64,000 nucleotides of DNA from Proluteimonas flavola. Lineage in GTDB: Bacteria; Pseudomonadota; Gammaproteobacteria; Xanthomonadales; Xanthomonadaceae. Under the pieces are notes generated by a model. That model had not been told where the DNA came from. It ran no database searches and saw only the letters and a list, made by a program, of their open reading frames with translations. The position numbers were made by a program, and so were the translations under genes. Of this stretch, positions 43,798 to 51,270 are shown piece by piece; the first letter of the stretch is position 1; every line of letters begins with the position of its first letter. The DNA lies in the NCBI RefSeq assembly GCF_021191705.1, contig NZ_JAIWPU010000021.1:1-64000 (forward strand), written 5' to 3'.

Positions 43798-43935
43798 TGC
43801 AGTCTCCTTGTCGCGTGCGCCCACGCACGCGGGGTGTCGGGAGATCGCGAGGACGGACACGGCTGCCGACCGGACGCGCGCAGGGTCGTCCGGAACGCCG
43901 CCGCAATGCCCGCCGCATCGCAATCGCAGAAGACT

Positions 43936-44106
43936 TCGTGGCCGGTCTCCGGACTCGCGCGTGGGAGTTCTCCCGGGCGTCGCGCCTTCCCGTGCATGAG
44001 CACAGTGGCGGATGCGATGCCTTGGACACGCTTACCGTTGCGGGGGCAGTGCCGGACTGGCGCACAGGCGCGTCACCGGCTTCCCGTTTCAACCCGGGCG
44101 GCGATG
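43936..44106 (-). promoter_or_regulatory. Cobalamin riboswitch upstream of btuB
   Basis: On the minus strand, in order, the region has GGGAAGCCGGTG, CCCCGCAACGGTAAGCG, CCACTGTG, GGGAAGGCG and the B12 box AGTCCGGAGACCGGCC (43940-43955). These are the conserved segments of the adenosylcobalamin riboswitch. It precedes the btuB ATG by about 140 bases and should switch btuB off when cobalamin is plentiful. Confidence 0.93.
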
Positions 44107-44188
44107 CGCCGGCGGGTCACCATGAAGCTGGCGCGGATTGTACGTGAGTGCGGGGCTGCGGACGCGGGCAGGCGCGCCGGCGTTGCGA

Positions 44189-44563
44189 TCAGTCGTCGCG
44201 GCGCTCGAACAGGCTGTCCAGCGGCGACTCGGACTCGGCCGGCTCGCTCAACGTCGTCGTCACCGGGCCGGCGGCCTGGCGCGCGCGCGGATCGGGCAAC
44301 AGTGCGGTCGCGGCCTCGGCGGCCTCGACCAGTTGCAGGCGGCGCGCCTCGGGCACGTCCTGCCAGTGGCAGTCGAGCAACGCGCCTTCCAGCGAATACA
44401 GCAGGTTGAGGCTGGGCTTGAAGCCGGCGCGGCGCACCTTGACAAACGCGTCCACTGCACCGGCGGCTTCCAGATCCGCGCGCGTGCGCAGACCGACCTG
44501 ACGCAGCCACGCCGCGGACTTGGGGCCGATGTTGCGCAGCTTCAGCGGCGTCGGCGCGGTCAT
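44189..44563 (-). CDS. TfoX C-terminal domain protein
   Basis: A 124-residue protein with a helix-hairpin-helix-like TfoX/Sxy C-terminal domain (LKLRNIGPKSAAWLRQVGLRTRADLEAAGAVDAFVKV), and a low-complexity tail. The N-terminal TfoX domain is absent, as in many stand-alone proteins of this type, whose function is not known. It starts in ATGA overlap with the end of the upstream fRMsr gene and is thus probably co-translated. Confidence 0.87.
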   Translation of the reverse strand: MTAPTPLKLRNIGPKSAAWLRQVGLRTRADLEAAGAVDAFVKVRRAGFKPSLNLLYSLEGALLDCHWQDVPEARRLQLVEAAEAATALLPDPRARQAAGPVTTTLSEPAESESPLDSLFERRDD

Positions 44564-45042
44564 TGCATCGACTCGAGATAGAGGGCGGCGAGGGACTCGA
44601 TGCCTGCCTGGTCTTCAACGTCGAAACGCGCCGGAAGCGGACTGTCGATATCGAACACGCCGACCAGACGCTCGCCGATATGCAGCGGCACCACCAGTTC
44701 CGAACGCGACGCGCTGTCGCAGGCGATGTGGCCGGGGAAGGCATGCACGTCGTCGATGCGCTGGGTCGTGCGCGTGCGCGCCGCGGCGCCGCAGACCCCC
44801 TTGTCGAGCGGAATGCGCACGCAGGCCGGCAGGCCCTGGAACGGGCCGACCACGAGTTCGGTGCCGTCGAAGAGATAGAAGCCGACCCAGTTGAGGTCCG
44901 GCAGCGCGTGATAGACCAGCGCCGAGAGGTTCGCCGCATTGGCGATCGCATCGCGTTCGCCGTGCAGCAGCGCCCGTGCCTGTGCCGCCAGCGCGGCATA
45001 CTGTTCGGCCTTCGAGCCGGACAGGGGAGATGAAGTGAACAT
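44560..45042 (-). CDS. msrC: Free methionine-(R)-sulfoxide reductase (GAF domain)
   Basis: A 160-residue GAF-fold enzyme that reduces free methionine-R-sulfoxide. The three catalytic cysteines of the fRMsr/YebR family are in place with the right spacing: ACVRIP, GVCGAA ten residues on, and IACDSAS 24 further on. NWVGFYLFDG and SELVVPLH are further family motifs. It starts a two-gene operon with the TfoX C-terminal protein. Its start region is shared with the divergent bioD. Confidence 0.93.
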   Translation of the reverse strand: MFTSSPLSGSKAEQYAALAAQARALLHGERDAIANAANLSALVYHALPDLNWVGFYLFDGTELVVGPFQGLPACVRIPLDKGVCGAAARTRTTQRIDDVHAFPGHIACDSASRSELVVPLHIGERLVGVFDIDSPLPARFDVEDQAGIESLAALYLESMQ

Positions 45043-45174
45043 GCCGCCGAGTGTAGCAGCGGCTCCGCAGGGGCCCGACCGGCTGGACCACCTGCCGCGC
45101 GGTGGCGGCTTCCGTCTGCGTGGCACGCAGGCCGCGCGTCTGCAGACGCGTCCACGCGCGACTTCGGACGCCGC

Positions 45175-45861
45175 ATGAGCGCGCGCAGTGTTCTGGTCAC
45201 CGGCACCGACACCGGCATCGGCAAGACCCATTCGAGCGTGGCGCTCTTGCATGCGCTGCGACGCGCCGGTCTGCGCGCGGTCGGCATGAAGCCGGTCGCC
45301 AGCGGCTGCGACTGGATCGACGGGCGCTGGCGCAACGCGGATGCGCTGGCGTTGCAGGCGGCCAGCGATCCGCGGCCGGACTATGCCGACGTCAATCCGG
45401 TCGCGTTGCCCGAACCGACGGCGCCGACATTGGCCGCGATCGCGGCGGGTGTGACCGTCGATACCGCGGATCTGTATGCCGCGCATGCGCGGCTCGCATC
45501 GAATGCCGATGTCGTGCTGGTCGAAGGCGCCGGCGGCTGGGATGCGCCGCTCGCCGAAGGGCTTGAACACCAGGATCTGGCGCGGCAGCTCGGCGGCGCC
45601 GTGGTGCTCGTCGTCGGGCTCAAGCTCGGCTGCCTGAGCCACGCGCGCCTGACCGCGCGCGCGATCGTGGCCGATCGCTGCCGGCTGGTCGGGTGGATCG
45701 GCAATCGCATCGATCCGGACTTCGCGCGTGCGGACAATTACATCGGACTGCTGACGGATGCGTTGCCGGCGCCGTGCCTGGGTGTGTTGCCGTTCGTCGC
45801 GGAAGCGCGCGACGCGCCCGCGCAGCTGTCGCTCGATCCGGATTGGATCGAGACGATCTGA
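45175..45861 (+). CDS. bioD: Dethiobiotin synthetase
   Basis: The 228-residue enzyme closes the ureido ring of biotin from DAPA, CO2 and ATP. The P-loop is GTDTGIGKTHSSVALL (near residue 10), MKPVASGC the DAPA-binding segment and VLVEGAGGWDAPL the second motif. The ATG at 45175 is the family start. No other bio gene is in the window, as is common in this family for bioD. Confidence 0.94.
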   Translation: MSARSVLVTGTDTGIGKTHSSVALLHALRRAGLRAVGMKPVASGCDWIDGRWRNADALALQAASDPRPDYADVNPVALPEPTAPTLAAIAAGVTVDTADLYAAHARLASNADVVLVEGAGGWDAPLAEGLEHQDLARQLGGAVVLVVGLKLGCLSHARLTARAIVADRCRLVGWIGNRIDPDFARADNYIGLLTDALPAPCLGVLPFVAEARDAPAQLSLDPDWIETI

Positions 45862-46050
45862 GAACCACCTGTTCGCGATCCCGACGCACGTCGCGTGGCC
45901 GCGTTGCGGCCACCCTGCGGGCCGGGCTTGTGGACACGCAGACCCGCGTCATCGCCCGGTCGCGTACGGACGTGCGCTCCCTCGCGCTTCCTTGGCCTGC
46001 GCGCCCACGCGCTCCGGCGCGACATACGCCGAGATCGTGAACAGGTTCCG
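45862..46050. repeat. Dispersed element with inverted ends, copy B
   Basis: It aligns with copy A (37601-37776) over its full length with scattered substitutions and small indels. Ends: CCTGTTCGCGATC (45868-45880) and GATCGTGAACAGGTTC (46033-46048). It directly follows the bioD stop. No gene is inside. Confidence 0.75.
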
Positions 46051-46445
46051 AGATGTTGATCGACATGCCGGGGAGGCCTCGATGCCGGCGAGTTCCAGGA
46101 CGCCCGACGGCAGCCCCAGCGCCCGGTTGATCCATGCTGCAGCCCTGTGGCGGCACGTCGGCGGCGATCCCGTCGAGCACGCGCCGCCCCCGACCTCACG
46201 CGGGCGGCGTGCGAAAGCGGGGGGCGAGGCGGCACCTGGAACCTGAATGGACCGGAAGCTGCGCGATACATGGACTTGATCGATCCGTGGGCAGGGGGCG
46301 ATTTCACCGGTCTCGCACCGGCTGCAACGCAGCATCGCGCCCGCAATCGTAGCCATGACTTGCTTCATGGTGCGAACCGCAATCTGAATTAGCTATACTG
46401 GCCGGTATAGTAAATCCCGTCCCACCTCTCCCAGGTCTCTCCCCC
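46051..46445. other. Gene-free stretch before the RND efflux operon
   Basis: About 395 bases with no believable gene; open frames here are GC-driven and match nothing. The right end carries an 18-base palindrome (46393-46410) that is likely the operon's control site. Confidence 0.5.
46393..46410. promoter_or_regulatory. Palindrome before the RND efflux operon
   Basis: CTATACTGGCCGGTATAG is inverted at 8 of 9 base pairs, 36 bases before the adaptor start. It is AT-rich at the ends and has the size of a TetR-type operator. Its right half CGGTATAG recurs at 3693, before the TetR gene. Confidence 0.5.
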
Positions 46446-47666
46446 ATGCGCCGAATCCTCTCCATTGCCGTGCTCGCCGCGGCACTTTCCGCCTGCGGTC
46501 AACAAGAGGAGCAGGCCGCGCCGCCGCCGCCCGAAGTGGGCGTGCTGACCGTGCAGCCCACCAGCATCGCGCTGGAGCAGGAACTGGTGGGCCGTCTGGC
46601 GCCGTTCCGCAGCGCCGACGTGCGCGCCCGCGTGCCGGGCGTGCTCGAGCGCCGCGTCTATCAGGAAGGCAGCGACGTCAGCGAAGGCGACGTCCTGTTC
46701 CGCATCGATCCCGCGCAGCTGCAGGCGGCCCTCGGCACCGCACAGGGCGCGCAGGCGCAGGCGCAGGCCAATTACGCGAATTCGAAGACCGCGGCAGACC
46801 GCGCGCGCCAGTTGGCGCCGACCAGCTTCATCTCCAAGTCGGATCTCGACAATGCGATCGCCGCCGAGCGCAGCGCCGAGGCCGCGTTGCAGGCCGCCCG
46901 GGCGTCGACGCAGGCGGCGCAGATCAATCTCGGCTACGCCACCGTGCGTGCGCCGATTTCCGGCCGCGCCGGCAAGCAGCAGGTCACCGAGGGCGCGCTG
47001 GTCGGGCAGGGCGATTCCACGCTGCTGACCACCGTCGATCAGATCGACCCGCTGTACATCAACTTCTCGATGAGCGCCGGCGAGTTCAACCGTATCCGCG
47101 CGATGCCGCTCGACCGCGGTGCCGGTGGTGGACAGGTCGAGATCGTGCTGCCCGACGGTTCGGTGCACGATCAGACGGCGACGCTGGACTTCTCCGGCGA
47201 CGTCGTCGATCCGTCTTCGGGCGCGGTGCAGCTGCGCGCGACCCTGCCCAACCCGGATCGCCGTCTGCTGCCCGGCGTCTACGTCACGCTGCGCGCGAAC
47301 ATGGGCCAGCAGAGCGGCGTGTTCCTGGTGCCGCAGGCGGCCGTGCTGCGCGATGCCAACACCGCCTACGTGCTGGTCGCGGGCGAGGGCGACAAGGTGG
47401 TCCGCAAGCCGGTCCGCACCGACCGCGCGCAGGCGGGACAGTGGGTCATCTCCGAAGGCCTGGTGGCCGGGGATCGCGTGATCGTCAGCGGCGTGCCGAA
47501 GGCGCGTCCCGACGCCGTGGTCGCGCCCAAACCCTGGACACCGGAGCAGGCCACGGCCGCGCCCGCCGCCGCCGAAGGCGAACCCGCAACGACCGACGAT
47601 GCGACGGCGGCGCCGACGCAGGATGCTGCCGCTCAGGCTCCCGCTGCGAACGACACGCAGGACTGA
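46446..47666 (+). CDS. RND efflux periplasmic adaptor lipoprotein
   Basis: A 406-residue membrane-fusion protein of the AcrA/MexA type. The lipoprotein signal ends in LSAC (cysteine near residue 18). Then come the lipoyl/hairpin parts (RVPGVLERRVYQEGSDVSEGDVLFRID, ...TVRAPISGRAGKQQVTEGALV) and the barrel domain (LLPGVYVTLRANMG). The C-terminus is a long Ala/Pro/Thr-rich tail. It connects the inner-membrane pump encoded next (6 bases on) with an outer-membrane channel, for which no gene is present here. Confidence 0.95.
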   Translation: MRRILSIAVLAAALSACGQQEEQAAPPPPEVGVLTVQPTSIALEQELVGRLAPFRSADVRARVPGVLERRVYQEGSDVSEGDVLFRIDPAQLQAALGTAQGAQAQAQANYANSKTAADRARQLAPTSFISKSDLDNAIAAERSAEAALQAARASTQAAQINLGYATVRAPISGRAGKQQVTEGALVGQGDSTLLTTVDQIDPLYINFSMSAGEFNRIRAMPLDRGAGGGQVEIVLPDGSVHDQTATLDFSGDVVDPSSGAVQLRATLPNPDRRLLPGVYVTLRANMGQQSGVFLVPQAAVLRDANTAYVLVAGEGDKVVRKPVRTDRAQAGQWVISEGLVAGDRVIVSGVPKARPDAVVAPKPWTPEQATAAPAAAEGEPATTDDATAAPTQDAAAQAPAANDTQD

Positions 47667-47672
47667 TCCGCC

Positions 47673-50600
47673 ATGCCCAAGTTCTTCATCAACCACCCGG
47701 TCTTCGCCTGGGTCGTCTCCATCCTGATTTCGCTCGCGGGCGTGATCTCGCTGCTGAACATGGGCGTGGAGTCGTACCCGAGCGTCGCACCGCCGCAGGT
47801 CACCGTCTCGGCGACCTATCCCGGCGCCAGCGCCGACACCACGGAACGCGCGGTCACGCAGGTCATCGAGCAGCAGCTCACCGGTATCGACAATCTGCTG
47901 TACTTCAGTTCGACATCGAGCTCGTCCGGCCGCGCCACCGTCACCCTGACCTTCGAGACCGGCACCGACGCCGACATCGCCCAGGTGCAGGTGCAGAACA
48001 AGGTTTCGCTGGCGACGCCGCGTCTGCCCAGTGAAGTGGTGCAGCAGGGCGTCGTCGTGGCCAAGGCCAACGCGGGGTTCCTGATGGTCGTGGGCCTGCG
48101 TTCGACCGACCCGACGGTCAGCCGCAACCAGCTCAACGATCTCATCGGTTCGCGCGTGCTCGAGCAGATCGCGCGCGTGCCCGGCGTCGGCAGCACCCAG
48201 CAGTTCGGTTCCGAGTACGCCATGAACATCTGGCTCAACCCGGACCAGTTGCAGGGCTACGGCATGTCGGCGACCGAGGTCATGACCGCGATCCGCGGCC
48301 AGAACGTGCAGTTCGCGGCCGGTTCCATCGGCTCCGACCCGGCGCCGGAAGGCCAGGGTTTCACCGCCACCGTGTCGGCCGAGGGCCGCTTCAGCACGCC
48401 CGAGCAGTTCGAGAACATCGTGCTGCGTGCCGACAACGACGGCGCCACCGTGCGCCTGAAGGACGTCGCGCGCGTTTCGATCGGCGCGTCGGGCTACGGC
48501 TTCGACACCAAGTACAACGGCCAGCCCACCGGCGCGTTCGCGATCCAGCTGCTGCCCGGTGCCAATGCGCTGACGGTGGCCGGCGCGGTCGAAGCGCGCA
48601 TGGACGAGCTGCAGCCGTCGTTTCCGCAGGGCATCGAGTGGTTCAAGCCTTACGACACGACGACGTTCGTGACGCTGTCGATCAAGGAAGTCATCAAGAC
48701 CCTGATCGAGGCGGTGGTGCTCGTGTTCCTGGTGATGCTGCTGTTCCTGCAGAACCTGCGCGCGACGATCATCCCGACGCTGGTCATTCCGATCGCGCTG
48801 CTCGGCACCTTCCTCGGCCTGAGCATGCTCGGCTACACGATCAACCAGCTCACCCTGTTCGCGATGGTGCTGGCGATCGGCATCGTGGTCGACGACGCGA
48901 TCGTGGTGATCGAGAACGTCGAACGCATCATGGCGGAGGAGCATCTGCCGCCGCGCGAAGCGACGATGAAAGCGATGGACCAGATCACCGGCGCCGTCGT
49001 CGCCATCACCGTCGTGCTGGCTGCGGTGTTCATTCCCAGCGCGCTGCAGGGTGGCGCCTCGGGCGAGATCTACAAGCAGTTCGCGATCACGATCGCGGTT
49101 GCGATGGGCTTCTCCGCGTTCCTCGCGCTCGGCTTCACGCCGGCGCTGTGCGCGACGTTCCTCAAGCAGCACGCACCGCCCGGCGAGCGCAAGGACAACG
49201 TCGTCGTCCGCACGTTCAACAAGTACTACGACCGCGTGAACCGCACCTACGTCGGCCACATCGGCAGCGCCGTGCGCCATGCACCGCGCTGGATGGCGGT
49301 GTTCGCGGTGCTGTGCGTGGTCTGCGGTTTCCTCTACATCAAGCTGCCGTCGAGCTTCGTGCCCGACGAGGACCAGGGCTACGCGCTGGCGATCGTGCAG
49401 CTGCCGCCGGGGGCGACCCTGCAGCGCACCAACGCCGTGTTCGAGGACGTGCGCGCACGTCTGGAGCAGAACCCGTCGTACGAGGCGATGCTGCAGGTCG
49501 CGGGCTTCAGCTTCGTCGGCCAGGGCGAGAACGTCGGCATGGGCTTCATCAAGCTCAAGGACTGGGGCGATCGCGACGTCGACATCAACGGCTTCCTCGG
49601 CGAGGCCAACGGCGCGCTGCAGGGCGTGCAGGACGCGACGATCTTCGTCGTGAACCTGCCCACCGTGCAGGGCCTGGGCCAGTTCGGCGGCTTCGACATG
49701 TATCTGCAGGACCGTACCGGCGCCGGCAACGCGGCGCTGCAGCAGGCCCGCAACCAGTTGCTGGGCGCGGCCGCGCAGAAGACCGACGTGCTGCAGGGCG
49801 TGCGCCCGAACACGCTGGAAGATGCGCCGCAGCTGCAGTTGCATGTCGACCGCGTGCAGGCGCAGTCGATGGGCCTGTCGGTGACCGACATCTATGGCGC
49901 GATCCAGCTGATGCTGGCGCCGGTCTACGTCAACGACTACGTGTCCGACGGCCGCATCAAGCGCGTCAACATGCAGGCCGATGCGCAGTACCGCACCGAG
50001 CCGGGTTCGATCGGCCGGTTCTACACGCCCAGCGCCACGGCGACGAATGCCGACGGTACGCCGACCATGATCCCGCTGAGTACGGTGGTGACGCCGGAGT
50101 GGGGCGCCAGCACGCCGTCGCTCACGCGCTACAACGGCTACGCGGCGATCAACATCGTCGGTTCGCAGGCACCCGGTCGCAGTACGGGTGAGGCGATGGC
50201 CGCGATGGAAGAGATCGTCGAGAACGAACTGCCGGAAGGTTTCGGCTACGACTGGGCGGGCATGTCCTACCAGGAGATCATCGCCGGCAATACGGCGACG
50301 CTGCTGCTGCTGCTGTCGGTGGTCGTGGTGTTCCTGTGTCTGGCCGCGCTCTACGAGAGCTGGTCGATCCCGGTCGCGGTGCTGCTGGTGGTGCCGCTGG
50401 GCATCCTCGGCGCGGTGGTCTTCACGATGCTGCGTCCGGGCCTGTCGAACGACATCTTCTTCAAGATCGGCATGGTGACGGTGATCGGTCTGGCGGCCAA
50501 GAACGCCATCCTGATCGTCGAGTTCGCGGTGCAGCAGTACAGGGAAGGCAAGACGCTGCGCGATGCGACGGTGGAGGCGGCGAACCTGCGCTTCCGTCCG

Positions 50601-50873
50601 ATCCTGATGACCTCGTTCGCCTTCATCATGGGCGTCACGCCGATGGCGCTGTCGAGCGGCGCCGGTTCCAGCGCCCGTCACGCACTGGCCACCGGCGTCA
50701 TCGGCGGCATGCTGTTCGCGACGTTCATGGGCCTGCTGCTGATTCCGGTGTTCTTCATCATCGTGCGGCGCGTGCTGGGCGACAAACTCGACGAGCCGGA
50801 TCCGCGTCTCGAAGCGGCTCGCGAGCGCGACCGCCAGCTGGAACAGGACAGCGACGCACGACCGCCGCACTGA
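47673..50873 (+). CDS. RND multidrug efflux transporter (HAE1 family)
   Basis: A 1066-residue inner-membrane pump of the AcrB/MexB type driven by protons. It starts MPKFFINHPVFAWVVSILI, with 12 membrane segments and two large periplasmic loops. The fourth segment has AIGIVVDDAIVVIENVERIM with the two Asp residues of proton transfer; MTSFAFIMGVTPMALSSGAG is near segment 11. The typical pair with the adaptor upstream is complete, but an outer-membrane gene is missing and a strong terminator follows directly. Confidence 0.96.
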   Translation: MPKFFINHPVFAWVVSILISLAGVISLLNMGVESYPSVAPPQVTVSATYPGASADTTERAVTQVIEQQLTGIDNLLYFSSTSSSSGRATVTLTFETGTDADIAQVQVQNKVSLATPRLPSEVVQQGVVVAKANAGFLMVVGLRSTDPTVSRNQLNDLIGSRVLEQIARVPGVGSTQQFGSEYAMNIWLNPDQLQGYGMSATEVMTAIRGQNVQFAAGSIGSDPAPEGQGFTATVSAEGRFSTPEQFENIVLRADNDGATVRLKDVARVSIGASGYGFDTKYNGQPTGAFAIQLLPGANALTVAGAVEARMDELQPSFPQGIEWFKPYDTTTFVTLSIKEVIKTLIEAVVLVFLVMLLFLQNLRATIIPTLVIPIALLGTFLGLSMLGYTINQLTLFAMVLAIGIVVDDAIVVIENVERIMAEEHLPPREATMKAMDQITGAVVAITVVLAAVFIPSALQGGASGEIYKQFAITIAVAMGFSAFLALGFTPALCATFLKQHAPPGERKDNVVVRTFNKYYDRVNRTYVGHIGSAVRHAPRWMAVFAVLCVVCGFLYIKLPSSFVPDEDQGYALAIVQLPPGATLQRTNAVFEDVRARLEQNPSYEAMLQVAGFSFVGQGENVGMGFIKLKDWGDRDVDINGFLGEANGALQGVQDATIFVVNLPTVQGLGQFGGFDMYLQDRTGAGNAALQQARNQLLGAAAQKTDVLQGVRPNTLEDAPQLQLHVDRVQAQSMGLSVTDIYGAIQLMLAPVYVNDYVSDGRIKRVNMQADAQYRTEPGSIGRFYTPSATATNADGTPTMIPLSTVVTPEWGASTPSLTRYNGYAAINIVGSQAPGRSTGEAMAAMEEIVENELPEGFGYDWAGMSYQEIIAGNTATLLLLLSVVVVFLCLAALYESWSIPVAVLLVVPLGILGAVVFTMLRPGLSNDIFFKIGMVTVIGLAAKNAILIVEFAVQQYREGKTLRDATVEAANLRFRPILMTSFAFIMGVTPMALSSGAGSSARHALATGVIGGMLFATFMGLLLIPVFFIIVRRVLGDKLDEPDPRLEAARERDRQLEQDSDARPPH

Positions 50874-50894
50874 CCGGGTTTTCGTCTGATCGAG

Positions 50895-50928
50895 AAGGGC
50901 CGCCCCGGCAACAGGGCGGCCCTTTTTT
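50895..50928 (+). terminator. Intrinsic terminator of the RND operon
   Basis: AAGGGCCGCCC (50895-50905) pairs perfectly with GGGCGGCCCTT (50914-50924) and is followed by six Ts (50923-50928). It lies 22 bases after the pump stop. Confidence 0.92.
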
Positions 50929-51270
50929 CATGGCGCGCGATGCATGCGGCTGTATGTTCCGGACCTGCGTTGGCGTACGCGTCGAGACTGATGGCGCGCT
51001 TGTCTGCACGAAGGCGACGCGCGTGCGCACCCGCAATCTGTTCGGCCGCGTCTACATGGTCGCGATCAGTGGCGTGCACCGTCGATACATCGCGCCGGCG
51101 ATGCATGCGGCATGCGGTGGATCACGCGGTGCAGGCGACCGTGGGAGCGCGCTTGCGCGCGAAGGCGCTTTGCCGGGAACGCCACATCGCGCGCGAGCGC
51201 GCTCCCACAGCGGGCCGATCGAGGTGCCACGCGCGGCGAATCCATCGTCCGGCTCGCGCCGAGGCAGGGC
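50929..51270. other. Gene-free stretch with a REP pair
   Basis: About 340 bases between the efflux terminator and the ABC exporter stop. It holds the REP pair 51141-51208. The rest contains repeated CATGCGGC and GATGCATGCGG words but no frame that looks real. Confidence 0.5.
51141..51208. repeat. REP-type palindromic pair
   Basis: GTGGGAGCGCGCTTGCGCGC (from 51141) and its inverted partner TCGCGCGCGAGCGCGCTCCCAC (51187-51208) enclose about 24 bases. This is the most intact example of the family seen also at 23-42, 4372-4447 and 41824-41890. It lies between convergent genes. Confidence 0.8.

Noticed and set aside
46389-50870. Very long open frame (1493 codons) on the minus strand across the RND genes
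   Set aside because: It mirrors two clear RND genes; its composition (Arg/His/Asp/Gln-rich) is what a GC-rich gene gives when read backwards.
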